Origin: Chaetomium olivaceum
Lineage: Eukaryota > Ascomycota > Sordariomycetes > Sordariales > Chaetomiaceae
Length of the DNA stretch: 64,000 bases
Assembly: GCA_039881045.1 (NCBI GenBank)
Contig: JAYWVB010000026.1
Coordinates: 248,001-312,000, forward strand
Direction of reading: 5' to 3'
The position numbers and the translations under genes were made by a program. Below are positions 1 through 11,802 of this stretch, piece by piece. The stretch's first letter is position 1, and every line of letters begins with the position of its first letter. The notes below the pieces were generated by a model. It saw only the letters and a list, made by a program, of their open reading frames with translations. It was not told where the DNA came from and did not search any database.

Positions 1-3000
1 ACCTTTCAATGCCCACATGGTATACGTCTTGCGTGGAAAAGAGGATGTCAAACCGACCCGAGAGGTTAAGTCCTCCCGCCGCCACTCGCAAGCCCACTGT
101 CTCGAGGAGATCATGAAACACACAAACGGCAAGTCTCGCAACACTATCCATGTTCATCCCCGGACACTTCCCGATCGGCCCATCCCCGAGATTATGCGCC
201 GCGGAGAAACGAAAAGGGATGAATCGCTATCCACCTTCCTCCACGAGCACCGCGCCGCCGTCATCGGCGGTGCCATTGTCCGCGATATCAGTCTGCTTGT
301 GGGTGACGGATCGCAAAACAATGGAGAAGGCCAGGCCAAGATCCAGTTCGCCGATTTGCCTGTGGTGCCGTTCCAAGTCCCCGAGTCGAGTGGCGTGAGG
401 GCACAGCTCCAGAGCTGCCCTGACCCCTCGTTTCTTGACAACTCAAAGCACCTACTCGTTTTCCCCGAGGAATATATTGCACCACCTGGGTTTGAGCGTG
501 TTAAAACGCTGCCGTTGGATGCGCTTGAATCTTTGGAAGATTTCGTTCCTGAGTCCCCTCATGAAGTGGAGAAGACATTCCTCGATGTGTATACGGTGTC
601 TGGGGATATTGTTGATTTCTGGGGCATTGAGGGGCTTACAGCAAAGCTGTACAAACACAAGAGTAAGATGATCGTGCAGACTTCGATTTGTCTATCTTGA
701 GGACGACGCTAATACATGGACAGGTGTGGACAACAACGGCCCGGGAGCCATCCCGATGAAGGCCACCGCCAAAAGAGAAGAACGTCCAGCGACGTATTCC
801 ACGACAGAAAAAGTCATTCTCAACCTGAAAAGCCTCGCTTTAAATGGAACACCACTGGCATCCTTGTTCCCGTTCATAGACAACCAAAGGTTCAAAACCC
901 TTCCCATCGCCAACTTGGAGTTGACCTATTCCACCGACACACACAACACGTTCCACAAGCCCGGTCTCCGCCTCGAGCTTGACCTTGAACTCAAGGACAC
1001 CCTCCAGTGGGTGGGGGATGCGATCAAGACCCTCTTCGGCTCGGATCACCCGCCGACAATCCACCTCAGCGCGTGGCTTTCCGAAACACGGAACTGGTCC
1101 AAATATCCCGACGAGATCAACAAGCTGGTGTTGCAAGGGTTCTTCAAAGACATGGAATTTAAGCCGTGGAACATGCTCGATTTTAAGACGATGGGGATTG
1201 AATTGACCGTGATCAAGAGCGGAGGGTCGTGGCACGTTGGTTTCGGATTCATTGGCGAGGTCATGATTATCAACATCCCAGAAGCACGCGTCCCTGTGAA
1301 GCTCAAATACAGGATTGCAAGAGATGCGGATGATGAGGAGGGCGCCGAAGGATCGGAGGTAAAACGGACGTGGAGTTTGAATGTCATCGCCGAGGACTGG
1401 AACAATATTTTCGGATTCGACAATATCCACGTGAGTTCCTCCTAACTCCTAAGCCCCTATTCCACCCACCCCTTTACCATCTGTTGAATTGACCTTGCCT
1501 GAGTTAACTAAATATTATTATGGGCAGATAAAAAACGCGGTGCTCAGCGCCTCCTTTTCCGAAGGCAGCTTTGCCTGTTCCGTGCGACTCGACATCTCGG
1601 GGCTTATCAAACTCGGCGACGCCACATTCACGATCTACGGCCAGTTCGCCAAGGGCTGGCAGCACACCATCACATGGACCTGGATCCAATACTACAGCCA
1701 GTTGAACGTGCCCCTCCCCGTAGAGGACCACTTCATCGAGGCCAGCATCGGCGACTTCACTTTTGACGGCATCAAAAAGCTCCACGCCCAGATCGCAGGC
1801 CACGGCGTGTCAGAGCTGCATGGCGACGGTCAAGCTCTAGCCGAGAGCATTGTCTTCAAGAATGTGACAATCAGGGCTTCGTCTACCAAGTACCTGGGCG
1901 CTGACCTGGATCGTAAGGCGCTGGAGTTGTTTGGGGAGGTCAAGGTTGGTGACATGAGCAGCTACTCGGCGAGCTTGACGTTTGCGACTGAGGGGATTAC
2001 CATCATTGGTGGCGTGAAAGACGTCAAAATTCCTGGTATGGATAGCATCGTCATTAAGAGCGCCGGGATAAGGGTCTTCGTGGCCCTTAAGAAGGGAGGG
2101 ACGTCTAACGAAACAAGCCGATCCTCTAGAAGAGGTGGTAGACCTGTGCAAAAACTGGCCGCCCGAGGAGGTAGACCTGTGCAGGGGTTGGCCACCCAAG
2201 GAGGCGGCAGCGGACGGAAAACCAGCCTTTCGGTCCTCGGCGTTGTCAAGTATGAACAAGTCGTCTTCAAGGTTGGGTTTCACTTGGATCAGAGAGAGGG
2301 CGGTGGCTGGCTTGTGTTTGGTTCTGCGGGTCACTTCCGGCTGCGGGACATTTTTCCGTCCATCTCAGAGGATAGCTTCCTCAACTTGCAACTCGAGAAC
2401 GTTGCCATTATCGCCTCCTCTGAAGAGCGCGGGAGGGCTAAGAAACAGTCTCGAGATAACCACGCCGGCAACGACGGTGACGTGGAAAGCGACGACAGCG
2501 ACTATGCGAGCTGGGATGTCTTGGCCGAAATTGAGGCATATGGCTATCCAGTTACTAAAGGCAAGCATGACATGATCCTTTTTGTCCCTTTCCTCCACCC
2601 GGGCTGTTGCTGACTTTGCCCGAACTACCCACCTAGGCTTCACAATTTGCGCCACTATCTCGTCTTTCCAACAGCTGGAGCAACTGAACAATGGCAAGAA
2701 GATCGACGGCCTCATGCTGTACCTGACGGTTAACCCACAGGGGAGGTCGATGTTGGCCTCACACTCCCAAAGTCGTTCAGGGTAAGTGATATAGAGATTA
2801 CCAATGTAGAAGTTAACACACTCTCCTCTCCCCAATAGGTCGACCTCTCCAAGTATGCTTTCCTCGACGACTTTGGCGCCTCTATCGGCGTCGAGTCGGG
2901 CGTACCGGAACTAAAGCTTAGCGCGACACTCACTCTTCTAATGGAGAACTCAGACCCCATTCGCGTCCACGGCGTGATTATTGGAAATTTGAAGGGAGCC

Positions 3001-5480
3001 GCCGGGGAGCTGTACGTATCGCCAAATTTACACCACCCCAAGTGCTCTTTTGCTTGCTGATACGCGAGCTAACACCTGTATCAGGCTCATGGACCCCAGC
3101 TCCCGCTGGATCAACCCATTCGGCCTCAACGACGCGCTCATCGTCTCCGACCTGGGCATCGGCGCAGGTTTCGACTACGCCACCGTGTTGGAGATGGGAC
3201 CAACGTAAGTTTTTCACCCCCCTTCCCCGTCAGCTTGCTCTCAAACCTAACCCCTCACCTTCCAAACCCCAAAAGCCGCTTCTCGCTCAAAGGCCGCGTC
3301 GACATCGGCGACGTCTACGGCAGCTTCGACGTCGACCTCAACGTCACCAAAGCCGCCGGCGTCCTGCAGATCGAGATCTCCAAGCTCGACATCGGCGAGA
3401 TCGCCCAGGTCGCCAGCACGTTAATCAAAGACGACACCCTCTCCGCCAAACTCCTGGGTCCCCCGTCGTCTACCGGGGTCACGGCTCTGAAAGAAGGCGA
3501 CATTGTCTTCACCGACCTAAAACTCTACCTCTCCTCGGGCGCCAAGTTCTTGGGTAAGTACTACGACCGCGGGATTGAGGTGCGTGGCAAGGTGACCTTC
3601 TTCGACAAGGAAGGGGATTTCGACGGGACTTTTACCGACGACGGGGTGGTGATCAAGGGGGGACTGGATGCGTTCGAGATTGGCGGGCTCGAGGTCACGT
3701 CGCTCCAGGAGTATAACGGTCAGAAGCGGGCGGCGGTGGATATCGAGGTGACCAAGACGCGGCAGAGGGTTTTTGTGGATGGGATCCTGCGGTACCAGGA
3801 TGTGGTACTGAAGGTGCTTGTGGATGTGGATGTGCAGAGGAGGTATTTGAGGGCGGATATTGAGATTAAGCTGGCGGAGAGCTTGTCGTTTATGCTGAAG
3901 GCGGATGTGGAGGTTGGGGAGCAGGGGTTGGAAGGGTTGGTGTGGTCGTTTGAGGGGGAGCTGAAAGCTGAGATTGTTAAGGCTATTGGCGAGGGCATTA
4001 TTGAGGGGATCAATGCGCTCGAGGCACATGCGGAGAAAAATATCGAGGATGCAGAGGAGGGGATTACTAACAGGCTGTCGGTGTTGCATGATGCTATGGA
4101 GAAAATGAAGGGGGAGCTGGATGAGCTGAGACTCGAGTCGCGCAAAGAGGTGGCCAGGCGCAGGAATGAGATCGAGGTGCAAAATACGGTCCTGAGCCAG
4201 GCGTATGATCAGATTGATACGCTCGAGAGCAAGTATAGGGAAGTGAAGTCGAGGAAGGATAGCAAGGACGCAGAGATTGAGGAGCAAAAGAGGAAGATTG
4301 ATCAGGCGAAGGCTGAATTGGAGGACAAGAAGAGCGAGATGAGAAGGGAGTATGATCTCAAGATTCAGGAGCAAAAGGATAATCAGGCGCACTGGAAGGC
4401 GGAGAGGGAGCGGTTGATACAGAAGAAAGAGGCGTCGTGGGAGATGATTTGAGAAAGGTTGACAGTGTGGTTAGTAGCTGGAAATGGTGGTGCGGTCAGT
4501 TTTACCCCCTTATTCCACGGATGAGAGTTGTCTCTGTTGAGACTTGATGGCTAACTTTTATGGTTGGGTTTAGCTGTGGAAAACGAGAGGGATGCGTGGA
4601 AAAAGAAGTGCGAGCAGAGTTTGGAGGATTGCGACTTGTGGGATAAAGCATACTGGGTGAGTTGGGGGCTTCTCACCAAAAACACGGTAGCTGTTTGTTT
4701 TGGTTCTAACACGATCTTTCTTTGAAGGGCTACAAGTTGAGCGAGGCGGCCATCGGGCTGGAAGCGGCGCACGCCAGCAAGGCTGCAGACACCGCGGCGC
4801 GCGTTACTGGATGCGCCATAACGAACTCGCCTGCGTTTAGAGCGGTCGAGCAGGAAATCAACAATGCGAGCTTCGAGATTGGAAGGCTCGAGCAGGCGAT
4901 GGAGGGCCTGGTTAGCAAGGGGCCGATGGGCTACATCGAGGTGATGATCCACGACGAGCGGGAAGATATACAGCGTCAGATCAACCACCTCGAGCGTCTC
5001 ACAACCGACAGTAAGAACCTCGAGGAAGAACTCGAGGCTGCCAAGAGCGCCCTGGACGAGGGGCGCGGCAGACTAAACCCAGAGCAAGAAGAAGCACGGA
5101 AGCGCATCGCCGAACTCGAGGCTGAGATCAAGCTAAAGCCTTTCGAGGAAGCGTACCGTCACAAGAAGCTGAACTACGACGCTATCAAGATGCAGGCCGA
5201 TACCCTCCTCGCAACCCTCGAAGACGTCAAGCGAGACATGAAGGTTGAGGCGGATGTCGTCCGGCAGGTAACGAGACTGATGATGGAGGGCATTCCTCAG
5301 ATTAAGGATATCGAGGTCAAAGCCAGCTCCGACATGCTCGCTAGGCACGAGCCGCTGACATTTGACATAACAGTGGTTTGGATGAAGCAGGAGTATAAGT
5401 GCCAAGTAAAATGGGCGGCGGGCCAGGACGCACATCTGTTGTACCGCGAGGCGGCGAAGAAGATTGCTGCCTTGGCTTAG
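1..5480 (+). CDS. Large unrecognised protein with beta-rich segments and C-terminal coiled coils (5' end outside window)
   Basis: I do not recognise this family. The exon chain I can support is 1-662, 724-1430, 1528-2560, 2637-2781, 2839-3011, 3085-3204, 3276-4494, 4574-4656 and 4728-5480, about 1,630 residues. All junctions keep phase and have clear donor and acceptor sites; the intron at 2561-2636 is GC-AG. The frame is open to base 1, so the ATG at 17 is probably internal. The first two thirds read as many short alternating hydrophobic/polar strands, suggesting a large beta-meander. From about 4000 onward Glu/Lys/Arg-rich heptads indicate coiled coils, with a second coil near 4970-5260 and a small globular C-terminus. 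No signal peptide or membrane segment is seen. Two frame breaks (near 2740 and 4440) interrupt an otherwise continuous protein. It could be a scaffold or lipid-handling protein, but nothing here proves a function. Confidence 0.7.
2131..2210 (+). repeat. Short in-frame tandem repeat inside the large protein
   Basis: The segment encodes two near-identical copies of an 11-residue unit beginning RGGRPVQ (RGGRPVQKLAA, then RGGRPVQGLAT) plus a partial third copy. It sits in a low-complexity linker between two beta-rich blocks. Confidence 0.6.
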
Positions 5481-5801
5481 ATAGCGATCAGGAGTGACTT
5501 TAGTTGATGTATGTACCTGGAGCAAAAGCATCGCCGGGATTGTTGGATGAACCCGGCCAATTTGGCTGACTTGGGGATCCCGTCAAGTGTTCGTGCTTGT
5601 TAAAATGTTCTTGGGGATGGCAAGCATGGTGCATCATCCAGACTTTTCCTCGGCTGCTCCTTCTGCGTGTGCCTGAAGCGCGGGAGCATGCTCAGTCGGG
5701 ATCCGAACAAGTGTTTGGGGAAGAGGCGTCTCCTCTCCACCCTCGGGTCGGCGGCGGGCTTGGGGAGTTTGGCTACTTCGATTTAGCCAAACTTGCATTT
5801 G
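5481..5801. other. Convergent 3' intergenic region
   Basis: Tail-to-tail spacer between the large protein gene and dad2. No coding signal was seen; it presumably holds both transcript ends. Confidence 0.5.
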
Positions 5802-6175
5802 CTACATGACTGAAAAGAGAGGCCTACCTGATGCCATGTTGATAGCCCTTAACACATTATGCCAATTGCTCAACACCAAGGCGATGGCTAAGGTAGGTAG
5901 ACAAGCGGTTAGCGGGCAACACAGTAGTAGTAAAGACAACAATCCCGTCCTAACACACCCTCTGTCCCATCAGAAAGCGTGGCAAGCTTCTGTTCCAGAG
6001 CCTCCATTTGAGTAGCAGCCTCCGCACTGAGATGGCGGAGTTCCTTGAGATTCTCAAGTTCGGCTTTCTTTTCGTTGACCCGCGCTACTAACGCAGGAGA
6101 CTGGCCCGCGGCGTTAGCTGATAGCGACGGTTGCCGCATGTGAGATGTCAGCGGTCTTGACGGAAAACCGGACAT
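5802..6175 (-). CDS. dad2: DASH/Dam1 complex subunit Dad2
   Basis: Two exons on the minus strand, 6175-5959 and 5887-5802, joined by a 71-bp intron whose acceptor follows a CTAAC branch site; 100 residues. The protein carries the Dad2 hallmark helix: RVNEKKAELENLKELR, then QMEALEQKLATLSDGTE, and after the intron VLSNWHNVLRAINMAS. Dad2 is a small subunit of the fungal DASH ring, which couples kinetochores to microtubule plus ends. The ATG at 6175 is preferred over the in-frame one at 6226 because the short N-terminus (MSGFPSRP) is family-like. The gene is divergent from shugoshin, with 443 bp between start codons. Confidence 0.92.
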
Positions 6176-6618
6176 TTTGGCGCTAGTTTCGTTACATGTG
6201 CGTTGAGAGAGTTGAGTTAAGAGCAATCGTTCTATGGGACCATGAGTGATGATTGATGGATTGATCGTCTTCGCCGGAAACAGACTGGCTCGCTCAAGAC
6301 TGGCTCACTGGGTACTTGGCATGGAGTGCAGGGCTGCTTGGCGGCACACGATTGTGGTGGTGGGGCACGGTGGGGTTTGGACCACGAAGCTCGAATAAAC
6401 GCGCTAGGCCGTTTTAGGGAGTAATGTCAACATTGAGCTGAAATTGTCCCAAGAACTTCATTCACCGCGTCGTTGCATCACCACATCGACCGCACGGCCG
6501 CGTCGCTGCATCGAAGAACCGAAACCCAGCCACCCACCACCCAACCACCTGACATCTGCCACGCCTTTTATATCCGCAAGCTATCTCTTTTCGTTCCATT
6601 TTCCTGCCATCATGAACA
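6176..6618. promoter_or_regulatory. Bidirectional promoter of dad2 and sgo1
   Basis: The whole 443-bp space separates two divergent start codons. It contains two direct copies of a 15-bp element, CCGCGTCGYTGCATC, at 6465-6479 and 6498-6512, plus an ACGCG core near 6397. CGCG cores are the type bound by MBF-like cell-cycle factors in fungi; binding here is an inference. Confidence 0.5.
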
Positions 6619-9004
6619 ATGGCGCGACTCAACGAAGCTCCCGTGCCTGCCGACAGTCATCTCGAGATACGTGAGTGAACTCATCATCACGCCCTTATAA
6701 AGAGGTAACGGGTTTAAGACTGACTTCTGCTTTGCAGTACGTAGGAAGTTTTTACGCCAGAATCGCGACATTGCAAAAATCAACTCGGACCAATCGCAAA
6801 AGATCAGGCGACTCGAGAATGACTGTGCGCGTTTGCTGTCGGAGAACCTCGACCTCCGCGGCCAGATTTTGCGGTTAGAGAAGCAAGTTGAAGATAACAG
6901 CGCCCAAAGGATAGCCGATCATGCCCTCGAGGTCAAGGAAAAGCTGGAAGCTCAGCTGTCTCAGTTCACGGCTTTGCTCGGGAGCTTGGGGGTAGAGCCA
7001 CCCGCTAAGAGACGTGCTTCAGAAGACCGGATGCTCTCGAATGCCCGCCAAAGTATGGCCAGAAGCCCCCCCGCGAGGCGGCGGCGTAATACCTCCATAG
7101 ACTCCGAGACACTCGCCGAGATGGAGGGGAGACTGCCCCCCATATACGAGAACAAGACGTATCAGCGGGCTACCATGAAGTACGTTGCGCTCGAGTTGGT
7201 AGATTGTGAGTAAGCTAACTTGTCTTATAGCGGCGATCAAATTCTGGCTTTGTGCGCCGCCGCGGACGACACAAACGATTCATCCGACTTGGGACCACCG
7301 CCTATTTCGCAATACGTTGGGGACGAGCCTGTGAAGCATTCGCCCGCGAGGCCAACCGAGACTTACGTGCCCGAAAGCCCGAAGCGGCCGCTATCAATAT
7401 TATCGCCCCCGAAACTCGATTATGACAGGCAGCCATCCAGAAGCCCCGAACCGGAGAAGGAAACGGGGGAGATCGTGATCCCGGAGAGCCCAAGTAGAGA
7501 CGCGAGTCCTACGAAGCAACCTTCACCAGAACCGGCGTCGCTGCCAGTCAGGGCGGGCGCAAAACGAAAATATGGCGATGAAAACGGAACTACCCAGAGC
7601 ACTACGCCACTGGCCGGCCAAGAGAATACCGCCCTTACTGAAAAAACATTCCCTACCCGTCCCGGCTCGAAGAGGAGGAGTCTTGCCGAATTGGCAAATG
7701 TCAAGCCGGAGAAGAAGAGCACAAAGCCCTCGATTTCTGCGAAGAGAACCCCGCTTGCTGCAAAGAGCACCAACGAGAACGTGGCATCGCCCCGTAAAGT
7801 GATGAAGCCAACATCACGGAAGCCGGTTAAGAAGGAGCAAGCTCCGCCTCCGCTAGATACGGTCATGAGTGACGAAGCCAACAAGCCGAGCCCGCCGGTT
7901 GAAATTGTGATTCCCACCGATCACGTCCTACTCGAGTCCGTGACCGCCCTACCCTCAGCAACCCCGAGTTCTCCGACTACACCGCGTCGGCCGGCACCGG
8001 AAGAGGTGCTTCATGACACCCCACCCCCCGCCGACATATCTTCGACTGGCGAGACGATTCGCCCGAGCCGCCGTGCCAGAGCTGCCGTCAGCTACGCAGA
8101 GCCAAACCTACGAGACAAGATGCGGCGGCCGACCAAGGAACTTTTTGATGCTGTCACCGGAGAGGGAAAATACGCTCATCGGGCCTCCATGAAGTCGGAC
8201 GATCATCATTTGACCCTGCCCTCCGCCACGAAGATCAAGTTAGAACCAGGGAGTTCTACTAGTAGCAGTAGTAAGATCATCTCTGTCAGCGATCCAACAC
8301 CATCCGCTCAACAACAAGCGCTCCTGAGCCCATTGGCACAGAAGGACGTCTTCTCCGGGACCTTACCCAACACCGTCGTCACGGAGAGACGGAAGCGGCC
8401 GTCCGCGATTGATAGCGGCCGAGAATCTCCTGCGGCTCCGGGGAGGTCCGATGCCGCAAGCAGAGAACCGAGCCCAGCAGTCACAGCACAACCTGAAGCA
8501 CCCGCACCAACGAACAGCAACCGACTGAAGAACAGTCTTCACAGAAGCCGTAACGACAACTCAGCACCCCCACCTCCGCCTCAAGCAGCAGGAGACATCT
8601 ATGATTTCACCGCCTCTTCACCTACCACTTCTTCGAAACACCCCGCATCCGACACGAGCAACGAACTGAAGCCCACCCCGTCCCATTCTTCCACTACCAC
8701 GGGCTCGAGAGCAAGAACAACCCGGAAATCCTCCGTGGCCGCCGCCGCCGCCCTCCGCGAACTGCTCGACGAAGAGGAACACGACACCAAATCCAACCCG
8801 CTGCCCCTCAAGTCACGGTCGGCGCTTGCCGCGAGGAAGAGAGCGTCCATGCTCGCGCCGAAGCGGGGTTCTATGCTGGAGAGCTTGGAGGATAGCTCCC
8901 TTGTCGCGGCCGATGCTGATACTAGTGGGACGTCGACCGAGGGGGAGGATGCTGCGAGCCGGAGGGAGGGCAGGGTTGCGAGGAGGAGGAGTATGATGTT
9001 ATGA
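6619..9004 (+). CDS. sgo1: Shugoshin (centromeric cohesin protector)
   Basis: Three exons, 6619-6670, 6738-7179 and 7231-9004, give 755 residues. The N-terminus (about residues 18-110) is the short basic shugoshin coiled coil, including RRKFLRQNRDIAKINSDQ, which in the family forms a homodimer that recruits PP2A. The C-terminal SGO motif is present near residue 445: RPSRRARAAVSYAEPNLRDK. The middle and C-terminal tail are Ser/Pro/Lys-rich and disordered. Shugoshin protects centromeric cohesin and helps sense kinetochore tension. The ATG at 6619 is used because the alternative ATG at 6612 opens a dead frame. The reading frame is unbroken through 1.8 kb. Confidence 0.93.
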
Positions 9005-9736
9005 TTTTATTTGCCCTTCCGTTTCCTTTCCTTCGGGTTAGCGGTTGAAGGTGATAAAGAGACGGCTTGCACAGCGTTTGGGCGTTCTTTTGTTCGGTTG
9101 GATGGGTTTTCGGCTTGGGAGGGGCTGGGTATGGCACGGTTGGTTACCTAGGCTGGCTAGTGGGGTGTTTGGTTTGAGTTTGTTTGAGTGAGGAGGATGG
9201 GTGTAGGGTAGAAGTTGCTCGTTGGGCTCCTTTCCTAGTGCGGGCGGTTGATGATTCGATACCACTTGTTAATCATACCGATGAATGTTGTCCCATCCTT
9301 TGCCTGGCAGTGATGCGGCTTTTTGTTCCCAATGACAATAATACATGTGCCGAGAGGATAGTTGATGGTTTATTTCCCAATTAGCTGAATCTTCGCGAGG
9401 AACGTCCGTTCGCGGCGGCGCCTCATCCCCTTGCTCATCAACTTTCCCAGGATACCCGCGGTAAAGAGTTCCTCCTCTAGTCGCAGATACATCAAATGCC
9501 CCTATCACCGATATGGCACACCATCTCGGCTACGCGATGATCCGTAGGGTCTCATTCCTCCTGGACCGTCGTTTCTATCAACTTCCTCTTCCCCAAGAAG
9601 TCCTGGAGCCATCGCACCTCGCCCCGCCAATTGACCATGCCGGTTCTGTCTAGCCCGACGTTCCCCCCAGATGCCTGCAGCAGTTATGCCCTCGGCCACC
9701 TCTCAGTTGTAATCATACCATCCCTAACCGCCTTCC
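9005..9736. other. Convergent intergenic region between sgo1 and vps29
   Basis: About 730 bp of 3' flanking sequence. Only short unsupported open frames are present; no RNA gene or repeat was recognised. Confidence 0.4.
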
Positions 9737-10543
9737 TCATGGTGCCCCCGTCGGCTCGACCGGCTTGGTGTACGTAACCTTCTCGACCGCCACATTCTCG
9801 GCCCCATTCTCCCCTTTCCTCAACTGATAAACGTATAACGTCAACGAAATCCCTTGGACCTATCCACCACCACCCCGTTAGCAACCAAAACACCAAAGCC
9901 CAACCCTCCCCCCTCCACGCAAACGCAGAGACGGGGAAAACTTACATCCATCAAGCAAAAACTCGGCACCACCTCCTCCGCATCCCCCTTCACCTCCCCA
10001 CCCCCGCCAGCTACCCAATCCGTGGTCATCGCCCCCGTCGCACTCCCCGGATTCACAAAGAACTTATCCATATACTCAAAGCACTCAAACCGATGCGTGC
10101 CCCCGCTCCAGCACAGCACATCCACATCCAGCCGATGCGCCTCGGCCAGCAGCACGTCCGGGCTCGTCGCTGACCAGCGTGAAGCCTTCCAGAAACCCGA
10201 CGCGCACCGAGCCGTGCGTCACCACCTGGGTCAGGGGCAGTCCCGAGGCCTCGACGTCCGTGCGGCCGCGCACGAGCTTGAGGTCCGTCGCGATGCTGCG
10301 CAGGTAGTCGTAGGTCGTGCGGTCGGTCAGGTTGCCGAGGCAGAGGGTTTGTGCGATCTTGCCGGGGGAGAGGAGTTCTTGAACTGTGAGGGAAGGAGGA
10401 GGGGGGGGGTTTAGTGAGTGGGTTGGATGGATGGAGGGAGGGAGGGAGGGGAGGGGTGGGTGGTGAGCGGGTACCTTTTGGGGGATGTCGAGCGCGCGGT
10501 CGGGTATGTGTAGGTCGCCGATTACGAGGATTAGGAAGGCCAT
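9737..10543 (-). CDS. vps29: Vacuolar protein sorting protein 29 (retromer subunit), with two compensating frame breaks
   Basis: Three exons on the minus strand: 10543-10475, 10383-9946 and 9859-9737, about 209 residues. Exon 1 gives MAFLILVIGDLHIPDRALDI, the conserved start of Vps29 with its metallophosphoesterase-like fold. Exon 2 carries KIAQTLCLGNLTDRTTYDY, LPLTQVVTHGS, VGFLEGFTLVS and EYMDKFFVNPGSATGA. Exon 3 ends the family C-terminus after VQGISLTLYVYQL. Vps29 acts with Vps35 and Vps26 in endosome-to-Golgi retrieval. Read literally, exon 2 is out of frame at its start: one base is missing near 10378 and one extra base lies near 10159. The two cancel, so total length fits the family exactly. 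Sequencing error is the likeliest explanation. Confidence 0.9.
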
Positions 10544-11802
10544 TGTGGTGTGTGCCTGTTTGTTGTCGCGAGGGTGACCGCAAGACGAGTGGTCGGTTGT
10601 CGGTTGTCGGTTGAAGGAGGTCCGCTTGTGGAGGGCTGGTTTGTGAGACGATCGGAAGGAGTTTGTTGCGATTTGCGGCGGGGATTGTGTTCGTCGTGTC
10701 GTGTGCACTCGTAAGCGAGGGGCGTCGTTGATCGGAGAGGTGGCTCGAATGCGCTGGGCAGCGGTGTTGAGCTGGAGCTGAGGTCGCGATGACGACGAGT
10801 TCGGATGGAGCTTCACAAGAGCTGCCCATGCTACCCTGAATAAGACTAAGGGTTAGGGTTGGTTACCGTGTTTGGTAAGAATTGAAGTTGTTGTGGCGAT
10901 GCACCATGGATGGATTCAAGCCGTAGAGCTGGACTAGCCCGGAACTACCGAGGGTGGTTACAATCATCTGATGTAAGGTAGCAATATCTGATCTACCTGA
11001 ATTCAATCTACACTTTGTAGCTCGTCCCAATCTGTTACAAGGTCGTCATAAGAATACGCAAATACGGTATCTTACACATATCAAGCCGTTCAAAGCAGCT
11101 CGAGATCTTCAACCTTGCCTCGTATTAGTATGGGTACACGAGTACATACATGGGGATCTCGGCTCTCCCTCGCTTCAAGCTAAAGCTGACTCGTTAAATG
11201 CTCTTCGTGTCTGCGCACAAACCCCGAGCGTTCACACCGCCTGTTGCCAAATATCTATTCGGAACACCGTGTAACGGCGCCGTATTGTTACTCAAGAACT
11301 TGTGCCGGGTTGACGATTCAAGGCTGCGGGGCGTCTTCCCCGCTCTTGGCAGCCGGTGACGGGGACCGGCAGCGCCGGCCGGACGGGCCCGGCCTGAAGA
11401 CAAGCAAAAGGTTGCTCAAATCTGCGAGTTATATCCGTGAAAGGGCCCGCTGGTCTGGAGCGCGGTACAAGTCACCCTGGACCCGCTGACTCTAGCTATT
11501 GGGCATTGGCACATTGGTTGCGAATGGAGCTTGCGGGCATTCTCTAATCCTCAATACCCCGCTACCGGCCAGTGCGGCCCTTAGTAATAAATGCTCGGTG
11601 CTTCCGTTGCCGATTGTTATGTTCCGAGCTTCATGCGACTGCGCTGGATCAATTGAAGTCCCAACAACAAAAGTTGAAGTGAAATAACTTGGCTATTGCA
11701 TGCAGAAGGGGCCCAGCCGTAAAGTCACTATACTTTACCTTTTAAGCTTCCGCACTGCAGCCCAAGGCAGGTTTACAAGTACAGTGGGGATCTCGTGCAT
11801 TC
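10544..11802. other. Intergenic region between vps29 and agx1
   Basis: Divergent 1.26-kb spacer holding both promoters. A telomere-like AAGGGTTAGGGTT motif lies at 10848-10860. Nothing else was recognised. Confidence 0.4.
10848..10860 (+). promoter_or_regulatory. Telobox-like TTAGGG motif
   Basis: The sequence AAGGGTTAGGGTT contains one full and one overlapping telomere-type unit, about 300 bp upstream of vps29. In fungi, Tbf1-type Myb factors bind internal TTAGGG motifs in promoters; its use here is an inference. Confidence 0.3.

Noticed and set aside
2719..2740. A 22-bp GT...AG segment as an intron to explain the first frame break
   Set aside because: Far below the minimum size of fungal spliceosomal introns, and removing it does not give the correct frame.
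7073..7560. Minus-strand frames opposite sgo1
   Set aside because: Shadow frames of a well-supported coding exon.
9841..10155. Apparent separate small gene ending in SFCLMDV on the minus strand
   Set aside because: It is the C-terminal half of vps29 exon 2, split off by a frame break.
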